From Reyranella sp. CPCC 100927 (GTDB taxonomy: Bacteria; Pseudomonadota; Alphaproteobacteria; Reyranellales; Reyranellaceae), in assembly GCF_007859315.1 (NCBI RefSeq), contig NZ_VOHA01000005.1, forward strand, positions 1 to 64,000: a stretch of DNA of 64,000 bases, written 5' to 3'. The notes under the pieces are model-generated. The model worked only from the letters and a program-made list of their open reading frames with translations. It did not search any database and was not told the DNA's origin. The position numbers were made by a program, and so were the translations under genes. This document shows, piece after piece, positions 32,840 to 42,168 of this stretch. Within the stretch, counting starts at the first letter, position 1, and each line of letters begins with the position of its first letter.

Positions 32840-34021
32840 ATGTCGAGATCCTACCTGGTTCCTTTCGTCAATACGGCCCATGCCATCGATCACCTGGTGA
32901 TGCTGATTTTCCCCACCATCGTGATCGCACTATCGCAAGAATTTGCGATGCCCTACGGTGAGCTCCTGGCGCTCTCACTGGGCGGGTTCATCGCCTTTGG
33001 CGCCTGTTCGCTGCCGGCCGGCTGGTTGGGCGATCGCTGGAGTCGGCACAAGATGATGGTGGTGTTCTTCCTGGCCACCGGTGTCACCTGCATTCTGACC
33101 GGATTTGTCGAAACGCCGATGCAGATGGCGGTCATGCTGACCGTGCTGGGTGTCAGCGCCGCGATCTATCATCCGATCGGTAATGCCATGCTGGCCGGTC
33201 TCGATCCGGCCAAGATCGGGCGCACCATGGGCATCAATGGTCTGTGGGGCAATCTGGGCGTCGCATTCGCTGCGCTGGTTGCCGGTGCCTTGACCGACTG
33301 GATCTCCTGGCGGGCAGCCTTCATCGCGCCGGGAGTCATCAGCATCGTTGCCGGCGTCGGCTTCATGGCGCTGGTGAAGGAAGAAAAGCCCGTCGTGGCC
33401 AAGCGGTCGGCAGCCTCCGGTCCGTCCTTCGACCGCACCATGCTGGTGCGCCTGTTCGTCATCCTGATGGTGTCCACGGCGCTGAACGGCGTCATCTTCA
33501 GCGCCACCACGCTGGCGATGCCGAAGGTGTTCGCCGAGCGGTTGTCCAGCCTGGTGTCGGGAACGTTCGGCGTCGGCCTGCTGGTGTCGGCCGTCTATGC
33601 CTTCGCGGCGTTCGCCCAGCTGTGCATCGGGCCAGTGATGGACCGCTGGTCGACCCGCGCGGTCTTCCTGCCCATCGTGGCGCTGCAGGTGCCGCTGCTG
33701 TTGCTGGCGGGCTACGCCGGCGGCTGGACGATCGTGTTGGTCGCGGTGCCGATGATGTTCTTCGTCTTCGGCCAGATCGTCGTCAACGAGGTAATGGTGG
33801 CTCGCTATGCCGCCGACGAGGTCCGCTCCCGTGTCTACGCCGTGCGCTATTGCGTATCGTTCGGCGCCAGCGCAGTGGCGATACCGCTGGTCGCCATCCT
33901 GTACGGCTGGGGCCAGGGCTTTACGGCACTGTTCCTGGTGCTGGGTGTCAGCGCGCTGGGCCTGGTCGCCTCGGCGCTGTGGTTCCCGTCAAACCCGACG
34001 CTGGCGGCAGCGGAACGCTAA
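32840..34021 (+). CDS. MFS transporter (fosmidomycin-resistance-like group)
   Basis: This is a 393-residue permease with about 12 hydrophobic segments. An early NTAHAIDHLVMLIFPTI resembles the DH motif of Fsr-type exporters, and GWLGDRWSRHKMMVVF is the MFS A motif. The ATG at 32840 gives this length; the open frame extends to 32621 but overlaps the AraC gene. It is probably an efflux protein controlled by the divergent AraC. A strong intrinsic terminator follows the stop. Confidence 0.9.
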   Translation: MSRSYLVPFVNTAHAIDHLVMLIFPTIVIALSQEFAMPYGELLALSLGGFIAFGACSLPAGWLGDRWSRHKMMVVFFLATGVTCILTGFVETPMQMAVMLTVLGVSAAIYHPIGNAMLAGLDPAKIGRTMGINGLWGNLGVAFAALVAGALTDWISWRAAFIAPGVISIVAGVGFMALVKEEKPVVAKRSAASGPSFDRTMLVRLFVILMVSTALNGVIFSATTLAMPKVFAERLSSLVSGTFGVGLLVSAVYAFAAFAQLCIGPVMDRWSTRAVFLPIVALQVPLLLLAGYAGGWTIVLVAVPMMFFVFGQIVVNEVMVARYAADEVRSRVYAVRYCVSFGASAVAIPLVAILYGWGQGFTALFLVLGVSALGLVASALWFPSNPTLAAAER

Positions 34022-34040
34022 CCGGCCATTTGAACAAGAA

Positions 34041-34077
34041 CAGCGCGCGGCATGGTTAGCCGCGCGCTGCTTTTTTT
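34041..34077 (+). terminator. intrinsic terminator after the MFS gene
   Basis: CAGCGCGCGGC and GCCGCGCGCTG form an 11-bp GC-rich stem with a 7-nt loop (34052-34058), followed directly by CTTTTTTT at 34070-34077. It sits 20 nt after the MFS stop and just before the end of the minus-strand GST gene. The reverse direction has only a weak T-rich stretch, so it acts mainly on plus-strand transcripts. Confidence 0.92.
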
Positions 34078-34089
34078 ACGGGGCAAGCG

Positions 34090-34713
34090 TCACGGGCCGC
34101 CGTCGCGGCCATGCTGACGGAAGCCCGCGCGCTCGCAGAGGCGTTCATAGTATCGATCCACATGATCGAACCGCGGCTTGGGCACCGGGATCGATCGCCA
34201 GCGATGGACCGACAGGCCGATGGCAATGTCGGCAGCAGAAAACTGCGAACCGCAGATGTAGCCACCCGATATTGCCAACTGTTCGTCGACGATGCCCACC
34301 ATACCGGCGAACGTGACCATCGATCGCTCGATGGCGCCTGCGTCCTGATGATCGGGATTGTGGCGCACCAGCCCCTGAAAGGCGACGCGCCAGCTGTTGT
34401 TGAAGTCCGATGCTTGCCAGTCCATCCACATTTCGATCCGGGCGCGGGGCGCGGGATCGTCGGGCAGCAGATCATGGCGGTTACGGCTCGCCGTCAGATA
34501 CCGCACGATGGTGTTGGACTCCCAGAGGATGGTGCCGTCGTCGTCGATGACGGGGACCATGCCGACCGGGTTGAGCGACCGGAACGTTGGATCGGCGGTG
34601 GAGCGGAAGGGGCCCGCCCAATCCTCCCGCTCATAGGGCAGGGCAAGCTCGGCGCACGTCCACAAGACCTTGCGGACGTTGATCGATTGGGCGTAGCCGT
34701 GGATGCGCAGCAT
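34090..34713 (-). CDS. glutathione S-transferase family protein
   Basis: This 207-residue GST has the N-terminal thioredoxin-like domain (MLRIHGYAQSINVRKVLWTC with Ser at the active position, then VPVIDDDGTILWESNTIVRYL with the SNT motif that binds the glutathione gamma-Glu) and a helical C-terminal domain. It is transcribed from the phzF gene, whose stop overlaps its start by one base (TGATG), so the two are coupled. A role together with PhzF in detoxification or small-molecule metabolism is likely but unknown. Confidence 0.92.
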   Translation of the reverse strand: MLRIHGYAQSINVRKVLWTCAELALPYEREDWAGPFRSTADPTFRSLNPVGMVPVIDDDGTILWESNTIVRYLTASRNRHDLLPDDPAPRARIEMWMDWQASDFNNSWRVAFQGLVRHNPDHQDAGAIERSMVTFAGMVGIVDEQLAISGGYICGSQFSAADIAIGLSVHRWRSIPVPKPRFDHVDRYYERLCERAGFRQHGRDGGP

Positions 34714-35498
34714 CAGATCGCCGCGCGCCCTTCGAGATAGAAGATGCAGCTTCCCTCCAGCTCGACGCGATCGCCTACGAGCCGGCAGATCACTTCGCCG
34801 CCGCGCGGAGAGGCCTGGAAGGCGCGGAACGCCGTCTTGTTCAGGCGCTGCGCCCAGTAGGGCGCCAGTGAGCAGTGCGCACCACCGGTCACGGGATCCT
34901 CGGGGATGCCCTTGGCCGGCGCGAAATAGCGGCTGACGAAATCATATCCGTTGTCGCCGGGTGCCGTCACGATCACACCGTCACAGTCGAGCTTGGCGAT
35001 GGCCGCCTCGTTGGGTATCAGGCGGCGCACGTCGTCTGCCGTCTTCAATAGGGCGAGATAGTTGAAGCGGTCCCACGCCACGTCGATCGGGCGCGCGCCG
35101 AGCGCCTCGACGATCCCGAAGGGCGGCGCCACGGGCGTCGCCGGCCGTGCGGGAAAGTTCATGACGTAGCCTGTTGGTGTCCGCTGGACGCTGAGGGGAC
35201 CGCTCGCCGAGTGGAAGGTGACCTGGTTGCGTCGCGGTGACAGACGCTCGAGGACCACGGCGGCGCTCGCCAGCGTGGCATGGCCACACAGTGGCACCTC
35301 GACCGTCGGCGTGAACCAGCGCAGGCGGAAATCATCACCGTCGGCGACGATAAAGGCGGTCTCTGCCAGGTTGTTTTCGGCTGCGATCGCCTGCAGGGCG
35401 GCATCGTCAGCGAAGCGATCGAGAACCATGACCGCCGCCGGATTGCCGGTGAAAGGGCGGTCGGCGAAGGCATCGACTTGGTAGATCGGAACGTTCAC
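34713..35498 (-). CDS. PhzF family isomerase/epimerase
   Basis: This 261-residue protein has the PhzF double hot-dog-like barrel features: IYQVDAFADRPFTGNPAAV at the start, the catalytic Glu in NNLAETAFIV, GHATLASA and the second-half SRYFAPAKGIPEDPVTGGAH. PhzF relatives isomerise or epimerise small amino or keto acids; the substrate is not known. GTG at 35498 is used because GGAGA lies upstream and the family begins at this point; the frame extends to 35609. It is divergent from a MocR regulator. Confidence 0.92.
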   Translation of the reverse strand: MNVPIYQVDAFADRPFTGNPAAVMVLDRFADDAALQAIAAENNLAETAFIVADGDDFRLRWFTPTVEVPLCGHATLASAAVVLERLSPRRNQVTFHSASGPLSVQRTPTGYVMNFPARPATPVAPPFGIVEALGARPIDVAWDRFNYLALLKTADDVRRLIPNEAAIAKLDCDGVIVTAPGDNGYDFVSRYFAPAKGIPEDPVTGGAHCSLAPYWAQRLNKTAFRAFQASPRGGEVICRLVGDRVELEGSCIFYLEGRAAI

Positions 35499-35527
35499 GG
35501 CCAGTCTCCATGATTGTTCCTGGCTCA

Positions 35528-35577
35528 ATACAATGATTGATATATGAATCAATCTGTATATTGTACCAGATACAATA
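35528..35577. promoter_or_regulatory. MocR operator region with three ATACAAT-type repeats
   Basis: ATACAAT occurs at 35528-35534 and again at 35570-35576, with an inverted TATTGTA at 35559-35565. Between them TGATT-GATATATG-AATCA (35534-35551) is a dyad. Repeated short elements in the gap between a MocR gene and its divergent target are typical of this regulator family. The last repeat touches the 35578 ATG, which favours the internal ATG at 35590 as the real start. Confidence 0.55.
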
Positions 35578-36972
35578 ATGGAATCAGCGATGGCCACCTG
35601 GCGTCCCAAGCTCTCTGCCTCACGATCGACCCCGATCTACCGCCGGCTGGTGGCGGCGATGGCGCAGGACATCGAAACGGGCCGGCTCGCCGCGGGCGAT
35701 CGACTGCCGCCGCAACGCGACCTGGCATACGCGCTGTCGATCAGCGTCGGCGCCGTGACCCGTGCCTATGATGATGCGGCACAACGCGGCCTGGTCGCTG
35801 CCCATGTCGGACGCGGCACCTTCGTGGTTGACCGCTCTCAAGGTGACGCCGTACCCGACGGGCTGATTGATCTCACCATCAACACGGCGCCAATCGCGCC
35901 CATGGATGCCATGGTCGAGACGGTGGCGGCGCTGCGCCGGCAGACCGCATGGCAGCAACGCCTCGACTATCAACCGCCCTGCGGCCTCGATGTCGACCGG
36001 CGCGCCGGCGCGGCCTGGCTGGGCCGGACCGCGCGTTTCGACGATTTGGATTGGCGCCGACTCATATGCTGTTCGGGCACGCAGAACGCGATGGCGCTTG
36101 CGCTCGCGGCACTGTGCAAGCCAGACGACACTGTCCTGTGCGATGCCGCGACCTTTCCCGGCATCAAGGCGCTCGCCGCGCAGCAGGGATACCGGCTCGT
36201 GGCCGTCGACATGGATGCGCAGGGCGCACGGCCGGCATCGCTGGATCGCGCTGCGGCGGCCAGCGGCGCACGCGTCTTCTACACGCTGCCCACATTGCAA
36301 AACCCCACCGCACGGGTGATGAGCCGGGAGCGACGGGACGACATCGTCAAGATCGCACGCGCCCGCGACCTCTGGATTGTCGAGGACGATGTCTATGCGC
36401 CCTATGCGCAGCATCTTGGCGTGTCGCCGCTGGCTGTGCTGGCGCCCGAGCGCACGGTCTATGTCAGCTCCCTGTCGAAGATCCTCTCGCCGGGATTGCG
36501 TACCGGTTTCCTCGTCGCGCCCGCCGGCGACGTGTTCGACCGCTGCCTGCGCGCCCTGCGCGCGCTCATGCATTCACCGGCCGGCCTCGGCGCTGCCGTC
36601 GCGACGGACTGGATCGAAAGCGGCCGGGCCGACGATCTGGCGCGCGCCGTGCGCACCGAAACCAGCGCCCGTACCGCCATGGCGCTCGCCGCCCTCGACG
36701 GCGTGGTGGACAAACCGGCGACAGCGATGAGCCTGCACCTTTGGCTGCCGATGCGCGCGCTCGATGCCGAACGCACGGTCGCGCGCGCGTTGACAGCCGG
36801 CGTGCGGCTGACGCCACCGGCGGCTTTTGCCGTGGCGGAGAGCAAGATGGCCAGCGGGGTACGCCTGTGCATAGGCAGCGCGGTCAACCAGGCGACGCTG
36901 AAGCGCGCGCTGTCAATCGTGAAGAGCGCCTTGGGCGGTGAGGTCGACGATCAGGTGAGCGCGTCGCTGTAG
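35578..36972 (+). CDS. MocR-type GntR/aminotransferase fusion regulator
   Basis: This is a 464-residue MocR (PdxR/GabR group) regulator. A GntR winged helix (about 15-85, TPIYRRLVAAMAQDIETGRLAAGDRLPPQRDLAY in parts) is joined to a fold-type I aminotransferase domain. The PLP Lys lies in SSLSKILSPGLRTG (about residue 301). These proteins sense PLP-linked amino compounds and are usually divergent from their target, here phzF-GST. The start may be 35590 rather than 35578. Confidence 0.94.
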   Translation: MESAMATWRPKLSASRSTPIYRRLVAAMAQDIETGRLAAGDRLPPQRDLAYALSISVGAVTRAYDDAAQRGLVAAHVGRGTFVVDRSQGDAVPDGLIDLTINTAPIAPMDAMVETVAALRRQTAWQQRLDYQPPCGLDVDRRAGAAWLGRTARFDDLDWRRLICCSGTQNAMALALAALCKPDDTVLCDAATFPGIKALAAQQGYRLVAVDMDAQGARPASLDRAAAASGARVFYTLPTLQNPTARVMSRERRDDIVKIARARDLWIVEDDVYAPYAQHLGVSPLAVLAPERTVYVSSLSKILSPGLRTGFLVAPAGDVFDRCLRALRALMHSPAGLGAAVATDWIESGRADDLARAVRTETSARTAMALAALDGVVDKPATAMSLHLWLPMRALDAERTVARALTAGVRLTPPAAFAVAESKMASGVRLCIGSAVNQATLKRALSIVKSALGGEVDDQVSASL

Positions 36973-36996
36973 GTGTTGAGATCGCCACTGTCGTCG

Positions 36997-37111
36997 TCCT
37001 GAGCGCAGCGAAGGACCCTGCCGTCGATTGTTCAAAGACTGTCGGCATTGGTGATCATCAGCGCCGGCAGTGTTGATGCCGAAACCGCAAGATCCTTCGC
37101 TGCGCTCAGGA
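36997..37111. repeat. type A palindromic repeat element
   Basis: TCCTGAGCGCAGCGAAGGA (36997-37015) is matched by its exact reverse complement at 37093-37111, enclosing 77 bases. It lies between the convergent MocR and uraH genes. Related copies occur at 47437-47526 and 49603-49672, with a half copy near 54908. Confidence 0.85.
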
Positions 37112-37163
37112 TGACGAGAACGTCGCTCCGAACATCGTCAACCATTCCGTCGCATGCTCTAGC

Positions 37164-37526
37164 TCAGCTGCCGCGATACGTACTGTAGCCGCCGGGTGAC
37201 AGCAGCAGCGGTACGTGGTGGTGGCTGCTGGTGTCGGTGATCTCGAAGCGGATCGGGATCGTCGTCCAGATGCTGGCCATCGGACCGCCGGTGGCGCGGA
37301 AGTAGGCGGCCGCGTCGAACTCCAGTTCGTAGAGGCCGGCGCGGAAGGCATCGCCCGACAGCAGCGGCGCGTCCGTGCGGCCATCGCCATTGGTGCTGCC
37401 TTGTGCCAGCAGGGCACGCCGGTCATCGACGATGCGATAAAGCCGGTAGGCTACGCCGATACCCGGCCGGCCGCGCACGAGGTCGAGCACATGCGTGGTG
37501 AGGCCGGGTGGCTTGTCGGTAGCCAT
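37164..37526 (-). CDS. uraH: 5-hydroxyisourate hydrolase
   Basis: This 120-residue transthyretin-like enzyme hydrolyses 5-hydroxyisourate in purine breakdown. It shows the family N-terminal LTTHVLDLVRGRPGIGVAYRL, the conserved HHHVPLLLSPGGY and the C-terminal YRGS tetrapeptide that marks active enzymes. The length is normal. No urate oxidase or allantoin gene lies nearby, so the pathway partners are elsewhere. It precedes the large oxidoreductase in the same direction with a 15-bp gap (in reading order it follows it). Confidence 0.94.
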   Translation of the reverse strand: MATDKPPGLTTHVLDLVRGRPGIGVAYRLYRIVDDRRALLAQGSTNGDGRTDAPLLSGDAFRAGLYELEFDAAAYFRATGGPMASIWTTIPIRFEITDTSSHHHVPLLLSPGGYSTYRGS

Positions 37527-37541
37527 GGCGATGATCGCCTG

Positions 37542-40500
37542 CTACTCGGCCGCCAGCGCCGGCGGCGCGGCGGGCTTACGGAAGGCCGCGAGTAGATTGA
37601 CCTCGCGTTCCTTGACCTTGGCCAGGTTCTTCTCCTTGACGTGGCCGAAGCCGCGGATCTGGTCGGGCAGGGCGGCGATCTGCACGGCCATGGCGTGGTT
37701 CTGCGATGACAGCGCGCCGATCACGTCGGTGATGGTGTCGATGTACTCGCCGATCAGGCGCCGCTCGGTCTTGCGTTCCTCGGTATAGCCGAAGATGTCC
37801 AGCCGCGTGCCGCGCAGGCCCTTGAGCCTGGCCAGCAGCTTGAAGGCGGTGAACACCCAGGGACCGTACTCGCCCTTCTTCAGGTGGCCCGTGGTCGGGT
37901 CGCGATCGGCCAGCAGCGGCGGCGCCAGGTTGAACTTCAGCTTGAAGTCGCCTTCGAACTGCTGGTGCAGTTTCTGCAGGAAGGCGCCGTCGGTGTAGAG
38001 GCGGGCCACCTCGTACTCGTCCTTGTAGGCCATCAGCTTGTAGAGCGACTTCGCCACGGCTTCGGCGAGCCCGCTGCGGCCCTTGGCCTTTTCCGTCTCG
38101 GCCGCCGTCACCTTGGCGACCACGGCACGATAGCGCTCGGCATAGGCCGCGTTTTGGTACTGCGTCAGCAGTTCGACGCGACGCTGCACGATCTCTTCGA
38201 GCGTGGGCTGCGGCAGCTTCTCTTCGCGCATCTGCGGGCGCGCCACCGCCTCGACGGCGGCCGGATCGTGCGCCGCCAGGCGGCCCCAGTTGAAGGTGCG
38301 CAGGCTGGTATCGACCGACACCCCGTTCAGCTCGATGGCGCGCTGGATGGCGGCGAGGCTGAGCGGCAGCAGGCCCTTCTGCCAGGCATAGCCCAGCATG
38401 AAGAGGTTGGTGGCAATGGAGTCACCCAGGATCGCTGTGGCAAGCCCGGTGGCATCGATGAACTCGGTGGCCGGTGTGCCGGCCGCCTCGCGGATCGAGC
38501 GCATCATGACCTGCTGCTCGAAGTCGATGTCGTTGTTGAGCACGAACGAGGCGGTGGGCTGCACATAGGCGTTGATCACCGCCTTGGTGACGCCCTGCTC
38601 GATGCGCGACAGCGCGCCGGGCGAGGCCGCCACCACCATGTCGCAGCCCAGCACCAGGTTGGCGCCGCCGGCGGCGATGCGCACGGCGTGCAGGTCGGCC
38701 GGTGTCGGCGCCAGTCGCACGTGGCTCATCACGGCGCCGTTCTTTTGCGCCAGGCCGGTAAAGTCGAGCACGGTGCAGCCGCGGCCTTCGAGGTGCGCTG
38801 CCATGCCGATCAGCGCGCCCACCGTGATCACGCCGGTGCCGCCGATGCCGGTGATCAGGATGCCGTAGGGCTCGCTGAGCGGCCGCAGGGTCGGCATCGG
38901 CAGGTCGGCGAAGGGATCGGCGGCGGTGTCGCCGGCGGCCTTGCGGTTGCGCTTCAGCCGGCCGCCGTGGATGGCCACGAAGCTGGGGCAGAAGCCGTTG
39001 ACGCAGGAAAAGTCCTTGTTGCAATTGGACTGGTCGATCTGGCGCTTGCGGCCCAGTTCGGTCTCCAGCGGCTTCACCGACACGCAGTTCGACTTCTCCG
39101 AGCAATCACCGCAGCCCTCGCACACCGCATCGTTGATGAAGGCGCGCTTCTGCGGATCGGGGAAGGTGCCGCGCTTGCGGCGCCGGCGCTTCTCGGCAGC
39201 GCAGGTCTGGTCGTAGACGATCACCGTCAGGCCGGGCACGTCGCGCAGCTCGCGCTGGATGGCATCGAGATCGTCACGGTGGCGGATGGTGACGCCGGCC
39301 GCGAAATTGCTGCCCATCGGGTACTTTTCGGGCTCGTCGGTGACGACGACGACCCGCTTGGCGCCCTCGGCCGCGACCTGCTGCGTGATCTGCGGCACGG
39401 TGAGCGGCCCGTCGTGCGGCTGGCCGCCGGTCATGGCCACGGCGTCGTTGAACAGGATCTTGTAGGTGATGTTGACGCCGGCGGCAGCCGCGGCGCGGAT
39501 CGCCATCAGGCCGGAGTGGTGATAGGTGCCGTCGCCCAGGTTCTGGAAGACGTGCTTCTCGCTGGTGAACGGCGCCGTGCCGATCCAGGTCACGCCTTCG
39601 CCACCCATGTGGCTGATCAGCGCCGTGCGGCGGTCGGGCATCCACACCGCCATGCCGTGGCAGCCGATGCCGGCCAGCGCCCGGCTACCCTCGGGCACAC
39701 GGGTCGAGGTGTTATGCGGGCAGCCGGAGCAGAAGAAGGGCGTGCGCACCGTCTTGGACTGCGGTGCGGCCATCAGCTTTTCCTTGGCCTCGATGCGCGC
39801 CAGCCGCTGGCGCATCTCCGGGCTGTCGCCGCCGTGCTTCATCAAGCGGTCGGCGATGACGCGCGCGACGCCGGTAGGGGACAGCTCGCCCTCGGTGGGC
39901 TGGATACGGCGGCCGTCCTCGTCCTCCTTGCCGATGACCAGCGGCCGGCGGTCGGATGGCAGGTTGTAGAGCAGCTTGACCAGCTGGTCCTCGATATTGG
40001 AACGCTTCTCCTCGACGACGATGACTTCTTCCAGGCCCTCGGCGAAGGCGCGGGCGCCCGCCGGTTCCAACGGCCAGGTCATGCCGACCTTGTAGAGACG
40101 GATGCCGAGCTGCTGCGCCTTGGCCTCGTTGATGCCGAGATCCTCCAGCGCCTGGCGCGTGTCGAGGTAGGCCTTGCCCGTGGTCATGATGCCCAGGCGC
40201 GCCTTGGGCGCATCGAGCACGACGCGATCGATGCCGTTGGCCCTTGCGAACGCTTTCACAGCTTCGAGCTTGTAGCTGTGCAGACGCTTTTCCTGGTCCA
40301 GCGGCGGGTCGGGGTTGCGGATGTTCAGCCCGCCCTCGGGCATGTCAAAGTCCGTCGGGATCACGATCTTGATGCGATCGGGATCGACGTCGACCGAGGC
40401 GCCGCTCTCGACGGTCTCGGAAATCGCCTTGAAGGCGATCCAGCAGCCCGAATAGCGCGACATCGCAAAACCGAGGATGCCGAAGTCAATGTACTCCTGC

Positions 40501-41054
40501 ACCGTTGCCGGGTTCAGCACCGGCATCATCGCCGCGGTGAACACCTGCTCGGACTGGTGCGGCAGGGTCGAGGACTGGCAGCCGTGGTCGTCGCCAGCAT
40601 AGACCAGCACGCCGCCATGCTTGGACGAGCCGGCCGCGTTGCCGTGCTTCAGCACATCCATCGAGCGGTCGACACCAGGGCCCTTGCCGTACCAGATCGC
40701 GAACACGCCATCGACGGTGGCAGTGGAGAACAGGTTGGTCTGCTGCGTGCCCCAGACGGCAGTGGCGGCAAGATCCTCGTTCAGGCCAGGCTGGAAATGG
40801 ATGTTGTGCTTGGCCAGGTGCTTCTTGGCGCCCCACAGCGCGTTGTCGTACATGCCCAGCGGCGAGCCGCGGTAGCCGGAGATGAAACCGCCGGTGTTGA
40901 GACCTGCCTTCTGGTCACGCTGCTTCTGCATCATCGGCAGGCGCACCAGCGCCTGGATGCCGGTCAGATACACCCGCCCGCGTTCGCGGACGTAGCGATC
41001 TTCCAGTGTGTAGTTGTCGAGGGTAATGTCCGCAATTCGCGCGGGGGCATTCAT
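37542..41054 (-). CDS. indolepyruvate ferredoxin oxidoreductase, fused alpha-beta-gamma type
   Basis: This 1,170-residue cytoplasmic enzyme oxidatively decarboxylates aryl (or branched-chain) 2-oxo acids to acyl-CoA with a ferredoxin acceptor. One chain carries the pyrimidine domain, TPP-binding domain and gamma domain. Visible features are the CSGCPHNTSTRVPEGSRALAGIGCHG segment (in parts), the TPP-domain NDAVAMTGGQPHDGP, the iron-sulfur CEGCGDCSEKSNC cluster motif and the gamma-domain GIGGTGVITVGAL. Homologues of this fused form occur in many aerobic alphaproteobacteria. The ATG at 41054 follows GGGAG; a frame to 41165 exists but lacks support. Confidence 0.94.
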   Translation of the reverse strand: MNAPARIADITLDNYTLEDRYVRERGRVYLTGIQALVRLPMMQKQRDQKAGLNTGGFISGYRGSPLGMYDNALWGAKKHLAKHNIHFQPGLNEDLAATAVWGTQQTNLFSTATVDGVFAIWYGKGPGVDRSMDVLKHGNAAGSSKHGGVLVYAGDDHGCQSSTLPHQSEQVFTAAMMPVLNPATVQEYIDFGILGFAMSRYSGCWIAFKAISETVESGASVDVDPDRIKIVIPTDFDMPEGGLNIRNPDPPLDQEKRLHSYKLEAVKAFARANGIDRVVLDAPKARLGIMTTGKAYLDTRQALEDLGINEAKAQQLGIRLYKVGMTWPLEPAGARAFAEGLEEVIVVEEKRSNIEDQLVKLLYNLPSDRRPLVIGKEDEDGRRIQPTEGELSPTGVARVIADRLMKHGGDSPEMRQRLARIEAKEKLMAAPQSKTVRTPFFCSGCPHNTSTRVPEGSRALAGIGCHGMAVWMPDRRTALISHMGGEGVTWIGTAPFTSEKHVFQNLGDGTYHHSGLMAIRAAAAAGVNITYKILFNDAVAMTGGQPHDGPLTVPQITQQVAAEGAKRVVVVTDEPEKYPMGSNFAAGVTIRHRDDLDAIQRELRDVPGLTVIVYDQTCAAEKRRRRKRGTFPDPQKRAFINDAVCEGCGDCSEKSNCVSVKPLETELGRKRQIDQSNCNKDFSCVNGFCPSFVAIHGGRLKRNRKAAGDTAADPFADLPMPTLRPLSEPYGILITGIGGTGVITVGALIGMAAHLEGRGCTVLDFTGLAQKNGAVMSHVRLAPTPADLHAVRIAAGGANLVLGCDMVVAASPGALSRIEQGVTKAVINAYVQPTASFVLNNDIDFEQQVMMRSIREAAGTPATEFIDATGLATAILGDSIATNLFMLGYAWQKGLLPLSLAAIQRAIELNGVSVDTSLRTFNWGRLAAHDPAAVEAVARPQMREEKLPQPTLEEIVQRRVELLTQYQNAAYAERYRAVVAKVTAAETEKAKGRSGLAEAVAKSLYKLMAYKDEYEVARLYTDGAFLQKLHQQFEGDFKLKFNLAPPLLADRDPTTGHLKKGEYGPWVFTAFKLLARLKGLRGTRLDIFGYTEERKTERRLIGEYIDTITDVIGALSSQNHAMAVQIAALPDQIRGFGHVKEKNLAKVKEREVNLLAAFRKPAAPPALAAE

Positions 41055-41219
41055 CGGCTTCACTCCCAAGCGGTACCGGCGTTCCGTCGCTGTCCGCACA
41101 GGGACCACCGGTCGGCTACCATTTGGGGCGACGTTATCCCACGGCCCCAGAGGGATGCAAACCACTGTTCACATGGCAGGAATGTTTCCGGGCCGCTATC
41201 GTCCGCGCCGAGGTGACAT

Positions 41220-41753
41220 ATGAGCGAGCTGCACATCGGCCGTATCGTCAGCCATCGCGAGGAAATCGCACCGTCGGTCAAGGTCTGGGCGGCGGCGGTG
41301 ATCTCAGTGCCCGCGGCCCTGTCTGCCGGCACCGGTCTCGGGCCGTTCATCGCGTTGGGTGAGCAGCTGGGGGACACGCTGGGTCGTCAGGCGCTGGCTG
41401 CGCTGGACGAGGCGCCGGCGGGCCTCACCGCCTACGGCAAGGGCGCCGTCGTCGGAGCGGCGCTGGACGTCGAACTGGGTGCCGCCATCCTGCATCCGAG
41501 GCTGGGCAAGCCGCTGCGCGCGCTCCTGGGGCAAGGCAAGGCGATCATCCCGTCGAGCATCAAGCGTGGCGGTCCCGGCACGGCGCTCGACGTGCCGCTG
41601 CACGGCACCGACAACGAATGGGACTTCAGCCTGCTGGACGCCATCGAGATGCGGGTCCCGGATTCGCCGGGACCACGGGAGATCGTGATTGCGGTCGCGC
41701 TGGCGCGGGGGCGGCGACCGTTCGCCCGGATCGGCGTCGAGCCTAGCGCCTGA
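41220..41753 (+). CDS. DUF1185 / amino acid synthesis family protein
   Basis: This 177-residue protein matches the AA_synth (DUF1185) family: GKGAVVGAALDVELGAAILHPRLGKPLRALLGQGKAIIPS and GGPGTALDVPLHGTDNEW read in parts, then EIVIAVALARGRRPFARIG. Despite its name, the function is not established; it may be an enzyme of amide or amino acid metabolism. It is divergent from the indolepyruvate oxidoreductase, which hints at related metabolism. GAGGTGACAT precedes the start. It overlaps the next gene by 11 nt tail to tail. Confidence 0.9.
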   Translation: MSELHIGRIVSHREEIAPSVKVWAAAVISVPAALSAGTGLGPFIALGEQLGDTLGRQALAALDEAPAGLTAYGKGAVVGAALDVELGAAILHPRLGKPLRALLGQGKAIIPSSIKRGGPGTALDVPLHGTDNEWDFSLLDAIEMRVPDSPGPREIVIAVALARGRRPFARIGVEPSA

Positions 41754-42168
41754 CAGGCGGTGTGTTGAGGACCGGCGGCGGCGCGGCCGGTGCCACCGGG
41801 GCGACGGGAGCGGTGGTGGGCGGCACGGCCTGCACGTCGTCACCGACCTTCACCAGGGTGTAGCCCTTGTTGCGCATGCAGAAGTTGGTGAGCCGGCTCT
41901 CGTAGAAGAACCGCTCGCTTTCCAGGCGCTGGCGCCAGTACCAATAGTCAGGATAGCTGCGGTAGCCCCAGTAGCTCGGTCCCATCAGGGGAAAGCCGGT
42001 GTAGAAGGCGTACGACCGGAAGGCCTCGCTGTAGGCCTGCTGCCGGCAATCCTTCTGATCCGCGACCAGCGTCGCCTCGGTCGTGTCGGGGCGCTCCCAG
42101 GCATACTGGCCGCAGCCGCCCAGCGTGAGCGCAGCGAGAAGGGTGGCGAGAGCGGTAGCGCGTGGCAT
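41743..42168 (-). CDS. putative lipoprotein of unknown function
   Basis: This is a 141-residue precursor with a lipoprotein signal: MPRATALATLLAALTLGGC with lipobox LGGC and the modified Cys at residue 19. The mature part is Tyr/Trp/Arg-rich (SYPDYWYWRQRLESERFFYE) and ends in a Pro/Ala/Val tail. Anchoring in the outer membrane is likely. I recognise no family. The frame to 42243 is discarded since the signal fits the ATG at 42168. It converges on the DUF1185 gene with an 11-nt overlap. Confidence 0.8.
   Translation of the reverse strand: MPRATALATLLAALTLGGCGQYAWERPDTTEATLVADQKDCRQQAYSEAFRSYAFYTGFPLMGPSYWGYRSYPDYWYWRQRLESERFFYESRLTNFCMRNKGYTLVKVGDDVQAVPPTTAPVAPVAPAAPPPVLNTPPVRR

Noticed and set aside
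37884-41216. Plus-strand ORF of 1,110 residues
   Set aside because: It is antisense to the indolepyruvate ferredoxin oxidoreductase, has no family features and a His/Arg/Gly-rich composition typical of shadow frames in GC-rich genes.
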